Of a DNA stretch of 11,347 nt, positions 6,581 to 11,347 are shown piece by piece. The stretch is from the NCBI GenBank assembly GCA_013002595.1, contig JABDJG010000138.1:1-11347 (forward strand). Direction: 5' to 3'. Source of the stretch: Hyphomicrobiales bacterium (GTDB taxonomy: Bacteria > Pseudomonadota > Alphaproteobacteria > Rhizobiales > Aestuariivirgaceae). Under the pieces are notes generated by a model. That model made no database searches and was not told where the DNA came from. It was given only the letters and a program-made list of their open reading frames with translations. Both the position numbers and the translations under genes were made by a program. Position 1 is the stretch's first letter; every line of letters begins with the position of its first letter.

Positions 6581-6586
6581 AGAGGA

Positions 6587-7600
6587 ATGACGACATCTTT
6601 TGATGACCTGCCGCATGAAGAACAGTTGAAGTGTCTGCAGAACCTGACCGGCGCTGCGCTTGGGCACTATGAATTACCGGATGGGGCGAGCGCCGACATG
6701 ATCAACCTGTCGGAAAACGCGACCTACCGGATTGATGCGCCGGGCGGAGGCAGATGGGCGCTACGCGTGCACCGCGAGGGGTATCATTCCAAGACCGCAA
6801 TAGCCTCTGAGCTGGCCTGGTCGAAAGCGCTGCGAGAAGATGGTGCCGTGATCACACCAACCGCAATTGCCGGCAAAGATGGTGAAATCATCCAGACTGT
6901 ATCACATCCCGATCTACCCAATCCGCGGCATGTGGTGCTGTTCGAATGGGAAAGTGGCGAGGAACCCGACGAGGAGCAGCATGACCTTAGAGCACCTTTT
7001 GAGGTGCTTGGAGAAATGACGGCACGGATGCATCTGCACGTCAGGAATTGGCAGCGGCCAGACTGGTTTGAACGCCTGACCTGGGATTTTGAGACAAGCC
7101 TTGGCGACAAACCGCATTGGGGATCATGGCGTGACGGCATGGGACTGACGCCGGAAATCACAAACTTGTTTGCAAAGACCATCGCCCTGATTGGTCGCCG
7201 GCTTCAGGCCTTTGGCAAATCACCGGAACGTTTCGATCTGATCCATTGCGATATGCGGCTTGCCAATTTGCTGATTGATGGTGATGTGACCAAGGTCATC
7301 GACTTTGATGACAGTGGCTTTGGTTGGCTGATGTACGACTGCGCGACAACGGTTTCGTTCTTCGAGCACAAGCCTGAAGTGCCGGAGTTGCTGGCATCCT
7401 GGGTGCGTGGCTACCGCAAAGTGATCGACTTGCCGGACGAAGACGTGAATGAGATCCAGACCTTCGTAATGCTGCGCCGCTTGTTGCTGGTGGCCTGGAT
7501 CGGGTCACATTCAGAAACCGAACTGGCGCAATCCATGGGCGTGCAATTCACCCGCGATACCGTCGGGTTATGCGAGCAATATCTGGCCGATTTCGGTTAA
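6587..7600 (+). CDS. APH/choline-kinase-fold kinase, probable (S)-1-amino-2-propanol kinase
   Basis: 337 aa of the aminoglycoside phosphotransferase / choline kinase superfamily. The catalytic loop is I-H220-C-D222-M-R-L-A-N227, with D222 the predicted base. The metal-binding segment is VIDFDDSGFG (D239, D241, D242). An N-lobe strand reads WALRVHRE (57-64), where an arginine occupies the place of the usual ATP-binding lysine; a probable helix-C glutamate is E75. Bacterial microcompartment loci of the RMM type carry a kinase of this fold, shown in Mycobacterium smegmatis to phosphorylate (S)-1-amino-2-propanol, and such kinases commonly neighbour a class-III phospho-lyase, as here. The predicted product, aminopropanol O-phosphate, would feed the divergently encoded phospho-lyase. 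No encapsulation peptide is seen, so it may act outside the shell. The exact substrate (aminopropanol, ethanolamine or another amino alcohol) is inferred from context. Confidence 0.9.
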   Translation: MTTSFDDLPHEEQLKCLQNLTGAALGHYELPDGASADMINLSENATYRIDAPGGGRWALRVHREGYHSKTAIASELAWSKALREDGAVITPTAIAGKDGEIIQTVSHPDLPNPRHVVLFEWESGEEPDEEQHDLRAPFEVLGEMTARMHLHVRNWQRPDWFERLTWDFETSLGDKPHWGSWRDGMGLTPEITNLFAKTIALIGRRLQAFGKSPERFDLIHCDMRLANLLIDGDVTKVIDFDDSGFGWLMYDCATTVSFFEHKPEVPELLASWVRGYRKVIDLPDEDVNEIQTFVMLRRLLLVAWIGSHSETELAQSMGVQFTRDTVGLCEQYLADFG

Positions 7601-7716
7601 CGGCTTCCAATCGAAAAAGTACCTGGCGGACAAGCCTGCTTGATCCGTTGGCTGCCCTTGTGTCATGATCGCGTCCAACAAACGATAAAAGGACGGTCCG
7701 AGGTGACCGCGCGTCC
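7601..7716 (+). other. 116-bp intergenic stretch between kinase and regulator
   Basis: It holds no gene and no GTCAA half-sites. There is no convincing terminator after the kinase. A GAGGTG at 7700-7705 lies 11 nt before the regulator ATG, slightly far for a ribosome binding site. The regulator may be read through from the kinase or have its own weak promoter; the sequence does not decide. Confidence 0.4.
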
Positions 7717-8787
7717 ATGGGAGATATTTGGTCAGCGATAAATCAGGCTAATGATGCCGCGCCGAAAGCGGATGGCAAGCCGATTGTGCTGGCTGCTGCG
7801 GCGACCGGTATCGTTGATCAGATCCATTCGTCACAAGGTGACGTCGACCAGATATTCGGCAATGCCGGCATTGCACCGGCAATGGCAGGCTCTCCGACAC
7901 TCAAATTGCAGCTGGCGTCGTTTTGCCGTCTGTTTGAGGAAGCCTCGCGCCAGACCGACAATGACAATTTCGGCCTGTGGTTCGGCAATCAGTTCCAACC
8001 CCGCGATCTCGGTTTGTGGGGCTATGCGGCGGTTTCCTCGCCAACGGTAGGCTCGGCGCTGGAGAATCTTGTCAACCTGTTCTGTTATCATCAGGAATCG
8101 TCGGTCTTAAGCCTGAACAAGGATTGCAGCGGCCTCGTGCGGCTCGAATACCAGATCACTGCACCGGAGATTGTCGAACGGCGCCAGGATGCCGAACTGT
8201 CGTTGGGCATGTTCCTCAATGTGCTGCGGGAAGGCCTGTCGGGAAGTTGGGCGCCGGAAGAAGTTCATTTCGAGCATCCAAAGCCGGTTGACTGGCATGC
8301 CCATGAAGCAGCCTTTGATGCACCGGTCTATTTCTCCCAGCCGACCAATGCTTTGCTGTTCAAACCCGATGTGCTCGACCGGCCAATGCCGGGGTGTGAC
8401 CTAACGCTCATGACGATGATGCAAACCTGCCTTGAGCGTCTTGGCGGAGAAGCTGACAGGCCGTATTCACTGATCGATCAGGTGCGCAGTTTGATCCGCA
8501 CCAAATTGCCGGACGGCTATCCCAACCTGGATCAGATCGCTGCCGGCCTGCAGCTGTCGTCCTCAACGATCCAGCGCGAATTGGCGCATGAGGGCATTGC
8601 GTATAAGGACCTCGTCGAGCTGACGCGGCGCGATCTGGCATTTGCCTATCTCAAGCAACGCCAACTGCCGTTGTCGGAGATTGCATTCCTGCTTGGATAC
8701 TCCGAGCTGTCGGCGTTTTCACGCGCCATGCGACGCTGGACCGGCGAAAGCCCGCGCGCGGTCCGCGCCAGGATGATCGAAGCTTAA
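7717..8787 (+). CDS. AraC-family transcriptional regulator (long N-terminal ligand-binding domain type)
   Basis: 356 aa. Residues about 25-225 resemble the long arabinose-binding-like sensor domain found in the OruR/ArgR-type branch of AraC regulators (segments FGLWFGN, GLWGYAAVSSPTVGSALE, FSQPTNALLF). Residues about 252-353 are the DNA-binding domain with two helix-turn-helix units: LDQIAAGLQLSSSTIQREL, then LPLSEIAFLLGYSELSAFSRAMRRWTG (317-343), followed by the SPRAVR end typical of the family. The ATG at 7717 is the first possible in-frame start after a TGA at 7666-7668. Likely role: sensing the amino alcohol, aminoacetone or a related compound and activating the divergent promoters at 6389-6586. 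It ends 2 bp from the stop of the convergent dehydrogenase gene. The regulator class is secure; ligand and targets are inferred. Confidence 0.93.
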   Translation: MGDIWSAINQANDAAPKADGKPIVLAAAATGIVDQIHSSQGDVDQIFGNAGIAPAMAGSPTLKLQLASFCRLFEEASRQTDNDNFGLWFGNQFQPRDLGLWGYAAVSSPTVGSALENLVNLFCYHQESSVLSLNKDCSGLVRLEYQITAPEIVERRQDAELSLGMFLNVLREGLSGSWAPEEVHFEHPKPVDWHAHEAAFDAPVYFSQPTNALLFKPDVLDRPMPGCDLTLMTMMQTCLERLGGEADRPYSLIDQVRSLIRTKLPDGYPNLDQIAAGLQLSSSTIQRELAHEGIAYKDLVELTRRDLAFAYLKQRQLPLSEIAFLLGYSELSAFSRAMRRWTGESPRAVRARMIEA

Positions 8788-8789
8788 AC

Positions 8790-9554
8790 CTATTCTAGCG
8801 CCTCCAGCGATTCCGGCAGGATCTGGCCACCGTCGACTATGATCGTCTGGCCGGTGATGTAATTGGCTTCCTTGGATGCCAGGAACAACGCTGCGTTGCC
8901 GATATCTTCAACGACACCCAGTTTTTTCAGCGGTGTGGAGGCTGCCATGGACTTCTGGTACTCCTCACCCAATTCAGCCAGTCCCTCGGTGATCACGTTG
9001 CCCGGTAGCACGGCATTTATGGTGATGTTGTGCTTGGCAAGCTCGATGCAGGCGGTGCGCATGAACCCCAGTTGGCCCGATTTGGACGCTCCATAGTGCG
9101 ACCAGCCGGGGAAGCCCGTAACAGGACCGGTGATGGACGAAGTCAGCACCACGCGGCCTTGATCGGATTTCTTGAGATGTGGCAAGCATGCCTTCACGGA
9201 CAGGAAATTGCCCTTCAGGTTGGTGCCCAGGACCACATCCCATTCGCCCGGATCCATGTCTTCGATGTTGGTTTGCGGAAAGATGCCGGCGTTGGCGCAT
9301 AAGATATCGATGCCGCCGTTTCTTGCAACGGCGGCTTCGGCCATGGCCTGGGCACCGTCCCAGTCACTGATGTCTGCGGAAAAGGCGCTGGCGCCATTGC
9401 CGATTTCGGCCGCGCAGGCCTCGCCCTCAGAAGCTGTGCGGCAGACGATCAACACTTTCGCGCCCTGATTGGCGAACACTCTGGCAATGCCCTTGCCGAT
9501 GCCCTTGCTGGCGCCTGTGACGACAACCGACCGACCGGTAATTGGTGTGAGCAT
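8790..9554 (-). CDS. Short-chain dehydrogenase/reductase, probable amino-alcohol (1-amino-2-propanol) dehydrogenase
   Basis: 254 aa classical SDR. Cofactor motif T13-G-A-S-K-G-I-G20, the NAG motif at 88-90, structural N112, catalytic region S139/S140, Y154 and K158 (YGASK). The stretch TSSITGPVTGFPGWSHY and the end VDGGQ-x-LPES strongly recall, from memory, the Rhodococcus amino-alcohol dehydrogenase used on amino ketones and the (S)-1-amino-2-propanol dehydrogenase of the RMM locus. Reaction proposed: aminoacetone <-> 1-amino-2-propanol with NAD(P)(H). It has an excellent AAGGAGG (9563-9569), 8 nt from the ATG. It lies 25 bp after the permease genes, so it is co-transcribed with the transporter rather than with the shell genes. 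No encapsulation peptide is visible. An alternative is a general 3-oxoacyl-ACP-reductase-like SDR, less likely given the motif match and context. Confidence 0.92.
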   Translation of the reverse strand: MLTPITGRSVVVTGASKGIGKGIARVFANQGAKVLIVCRTASEGEACAAEIGNGASAFSADISDWDGAQAMAEAAVARNGGIDILCANAGIFPQTNIEDMDPGEWDVVLGTNLKGNFLSVKACLPHLKKSDQGRVVLTSSITGPVTGFPGWSHYGASKSGQLGFMRTACIELAKHNITINAVLPGNVITEGLAELGEEYQKSMAASTPLKKLGVVEDIGNAALFLASKEANYITGQTIIVDGGQILPESLEALE

Positions 9555-9562
9555 GAGTTGTT

Positions 9563-9569
9563 CCTCCTT
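9563..9569 (-). promoter_or_regulatory. Strong ribosome binding site of the SDR gene
   Basis: AAGGAGG on the minus strand, 8 nt before ATG 9552-9554, in the 25-bp gap after the permease stop. It fixes the start and suggests the dehydrogenase is made in more copies than the membrane proteins upstream. Confidence 0.8.
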
Positions 9570-9579
9570 ATTGAATTTT

Positions 9580-10389
9580 TCAGGTTTGTGATTGACGCGA
9601 CTTGATGATCATCCAGACGATGTAGAGCAGGAAAATCAGGATCGCGGCGCTGGACATGGTCAGCGAGCCCAGTGTGGGCACCATGGGCGTGTAGCCCATG
9701 ACCATCTTCGAATAGAGCCATTCAGGCACGGTTTGATCGGCGCCGGTTGAAAACAGTGAAAGTGGGAAATTGCCCCATGATAACAGAAACGCAAAGATTC
9801 CGCCCGAAATGATACCGGGTGCAAGGATTGGCAAGGTCACCTCGCGCAGCACCTGCAGACGGGTCGCACCCAGATCGTAGGCGGCTTCCTCCAGGGCGGG
9901 GTCAAAGCTGTAGACCTGGATCGACATGATCAGGATGACGATGGGCACAATCCAGATCATGTGAGCAAAAACAGCCGTGTGCCAGCTTGTCGTGATGCCG
10001 AGCGCCGAGAACCACAACAGCAACGCCAGGCCGAGAACCGCCTGGGGAAAGAAGATCGGCAGCAATACCAGACGTTGATAGAGCTTGCGGCCTTTCCAGT
10101 CATAGCGAGCAAACGCCAGCGCCCCCATGAATGCCAGCAGGACAGAGAAGATGGTCACCAATGTCGCGACTGACAACGAGGTCCAGACGAGATCCCTTAC
10201 GGAAAGTGATTCAAGCGCCTTGTCGTACCATTGTGTTGTCCAGCGCGTTACGGGAAACCGGAAGTACCTGGCTCTCGAGAAGGACGCCAGTACGACCGCG
10301 ACCATCGGCACATAAAGGAACGCCAAGACACATACTGTCCACAGCACGATCAAATTTCGGCTCAAGCGTGACTTTGATTGCTCGGTCAT
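9580..10389 (-). CDS. ABC transporter permease, spermidine/putrescine (PotC) type
   Basis: 269 aa inner-membrane protein with about six hydrophobic segments (near 13-35, 68-94, 107-128, 137-160, 192-213, 238-262). The cytoplasmic coupling loop EEAAYDLGATRLQVLREVTLP (167-187) is the EAA motif that contacts the ATPase. The overall pattern is that of the second permease of polyamine/opine-type importers. The ATG at 10387-10389 follows the upstream permease stop by 4 bp, with a GGTGAGG immediately upstream. In this setting it probably imports an amine such as 1-amino-2-propanol, aminoacetone or a polyamine; specificity is set mainly by the binding protein, which is not in the window. It is followed directly by the SDR gene, which links import with oxidoreduction. 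Confidence 0.94.
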   Translation of the reverse strand: MTEQSKSRLSRNLIVLWTVCVLAFLYVPMVAVVLASFSRARYFRFPVTRWTTQWYDKALESLSVRDLVWTSLSVATLVTIFSVLLAFMGALAFARYDWKGRKLYQRLVLLPIFFPQAVLGLALLLWFSALGITTSWHTAVFAHMIWIVPIVILIMSIQVYSFDPALEEAAYDLGATRLQVLREVTLPILAPGIISGGIFAFLLSWGNFPLSLFSTGADQTVPEWLYSKMVMGYTPMVPTLGSLTMSSAAILIFLLYIVWMIIKSRQSQT

Positions 10390-10393
10390 CGCC

Positions 10394-11275
10394 TCACCGC
10401 CGACCTATGATGCGATCAAGATCGATCCGCCGGAACAGCAGGAAAACAATCAGACCGGACAATGCAATCAACAGGACCGACAGCACCGATCCCTTTGGCC
10501 AGTTCTGGGCAAAGGTAAAGGCGCTTTCGATATCATCGGCGATCATCACGACGGTCTGCCCGCCAAGGATCTTGGATTCAGCTAGAGAACCAAGCGACAG
10601 AATGAAGGTCAAAATGCTGCCGATCATGATGCCGGGCATGGACAGAGGCAATTCGACCTCGCGGAATACTTCCCAGCGCGATGCGCCCAAGTCGCTGGCA
10701 GCTTCTTTCAGTGTGTCGGGGACCATTGAGATGCCGATTACCAATGGAAACAGCATGAACGGCAGATAGACATAGACCAGTCCGAGAACAATCGATGGCA
10801 CGGTGTAGAGTAATCCGGATGCTGAGAACCCGAACACGGCTTGCAGACTGCCATCAAAGATACCGTTTTTCAGAAGCACCAGTACCCATCCAAACAAACG
10901 AATGTTCTCGGAAATCAGCAGCGGCACGGCGATCAGGACGGTGATCAGGTTGGCCCATTTGCCGAAGATTTTCGCCATGCCGTAGGCAATTGGATAAGTC
11001 ACAAAGAACAGGATAATGACGGTGGCGGCGGCAAGCACCAATGACCAGAAGAACGATATGTAATAACTGTCCGAGACCACCGAGTAATAGTTTTCCAGCG
11101 TCGGAGCCTGGAGCAGCGAGAATGTTTTCGGCGGCATGAAACTGTAGCCGAAGACCATCAGGAGCGGGCCGGCAAATCCAACGATCAGGAACAATGAGGC
11201 TGGCAAGGCATTGAGCACACCGGGTTGGCGGAACCAGCTTTTCAATGAGTTGCCGTTACTCGCCATCACGCTCAC
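10394..11275 (-). CDS. ABC transporter permease, spermidine/putrescine (PotB) type
   Basis: 293 aa inner-membrane permease with about six hydrophobic segments (near 24-45, 73-98, 107-128, 155-182, 212-233, 262-282). The EAA coupling loop EAASDLGASRWEVFREVELP is at 191-210. It pairs with the downstream permease as the heterodimeric channel of a polyamine-type ABC importer. The start used is GTG at 11273-11275, overlapping the stop of the preceding ATPase gene (GTGA). An ATG three codons downstream (11264-11266) is an equally possible start, and neither has a strong ribosome site. The stop lies 4 bp before the next permease. Substrate is not determinable from the permease; a cationic amine is the family expectation. 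Confidence 0.94.
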   Translation of the reverse strand: MSVMASNGNSLKSWFRQPGVLNALPASLFLIVGFAGPLLMVFGYSFMPPKTFSLLQAPTLENYYSVVSDSYYISFFWSLVLAAATVIILFFVTYPIAYGMAKIFGKWANLITVLIAVPLLISENIRLFGWVLVLLKNGIFDGSLQAVFGFSASGLLYTVPSIVLGLVYVYLPFMLFPLVIGISMVPDTLKEAASDLGASRWEVFREVELPLSMPGIMIGSILTFILSLGSLAESKILGGQTVVMIADDIESAFTFAQNWPKGSVLSVLLIALSGLIVFLLFRRIDLDRIIGRR

Positions 11276-11347
11276 TCGCTTACCAGAATCGAGTCTTCCG
11301 TGCGCCAGCCAAGGGTAACGTTGTCGCCGACCTTGCCATCGAATGGC
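11272..11347 (-). CDS. ABC transporter ATP-binding protein, C-terminal end only
   Basis: Only the last 24 residues and the TGA stop are in the window; they read PFDGKVGDNVTLGWRTEDSI followed by LVSE. The G-x-V-x-L-x-W-x-x-E-D-x pattern fits the C-terminal TOBE-type domain of PotA-like ATPases, and the stop overlaps the GTG of the permease gene by two bases. This would be the energising subunit of the importer. No nucleotide-binding motif is visible here, so the call rests on the tail and on gene order. Confidence 0.75.
   Translation of the reverse strand, partial: PFDGKVGDNVTLGWRTEDSILVSE

Larger units (their letters stand above)
6389..6586. promoter_or_regulatory. Divergent promoter region between the shell operon and the kinase gene
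   Basis: 198 bp separate the phospho-lyase GTG (minus) from the kinase ATG (plus). No convincing unaided sigma70 promoter is seen. Weak -10-like hexamers lie at matching distances outside the half-site array: TAGATT on plus at 6540-6545, and AATACT on minus (6417-6422), 21 and 22 nt beyond the outermost half-sites. In both directions a half-site would fall where a -35 box belongs. This is what an activator-dependent promoter pair should look like. The -10 assignments match consensus at only four of six positions and are tentative. Confidence 0.6.

Noticed and set aside
7631..7642. CAAGC-CT-GCTTG palindrome after the kinase as a terminator
   Set aside because: The loop of two bases is too tight and there is no following T-tract.
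7691..7699. GGACGGTCC palindrome before the regulator as an autoregulatory site
   Set aside because: Only four paired bases and no second copy; it does not resemble the GTCAA half-sites.

Overview
This window (about 11.3 kb, moderately GC-rich by eye) looks like a chromosomal catabolic island of a proteobacterium. An alphaproteobacterium of rhizobial type fits best, judging from the style of the proteins, the tightly packed genes and strong AGGAGG ribosome sites. That placement is inference; there is no rRNA or other phylogenetic marker here.

The centre is a bacterial microcompartment (BMC) locus. On the minus strand, from 6388 down to 1210, seven tightly packed genes encode: a class-III PLP enzyme (probable amino-alcohol-phosphate phospho-lyase), a CoA-acylating aldehyde dehydrogenase with a C-terminal encapsulation peptide, a trimeric shell protein (BMC-T), a 143-aa protein with an N-terminal encapsulation-like helix, a pentameric vertex protein (BMC-P), a hexameric shell protein (BMC-H) and a second BMC-T. 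Divergent from it on the plus strand are an aminoglycoside-phosphotransferase-fold kinase (probable (S)-1-amino-2-propanol kinase) and an AraC-family regulator. This gene content, and as far as I recall the order of the shell genes, matches the Rhodococcus/Mycobacterium microcompartment (RMM, also called aminoacetone-utilisation microcompartment). The implied pathway is aminoacetone <-> 1-amino-2-propanol (SDR), then O-phosphorylation (kinase), then propionaldehyde + NH3 + Pi (phospho-lyase), then propionyl-CoA (aldehyde dehydrogenase in the shell).

The right flank (minus strand, 11347 to 8790) is a second operon: the end of an ABC-transporter ATPase, two polyamine/spermidine-type permeases, and a short-chain dehydrogenase resembling amino-alcohol dehydrogenases. 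This gives a plausible uptake and first-oxidoreduction module. The left flank (plus strand, 1 to 1206) is the C-terminal two thirds of a copper/topaquinone primary amine oxidase, ending 3 bp from the BMC operon.

The only sizeable intergenic region is the 198-bp divergent promoter region (6389-6586). It holds four copies of a GTCAA half-site in an exactly symmetric layout: TTGAC-16-TTGAC-22-GTCAA-16-GTCAA. Each same-orientation pair has a 21-bp period, the geometry expected of two back-to-back AraC-family operators. This suggests that the linked regulator switches on both divergent transcripts. No RNA genes, mobile elements, CRISPR arrays or stretches over 300 bp without a gene were seen.
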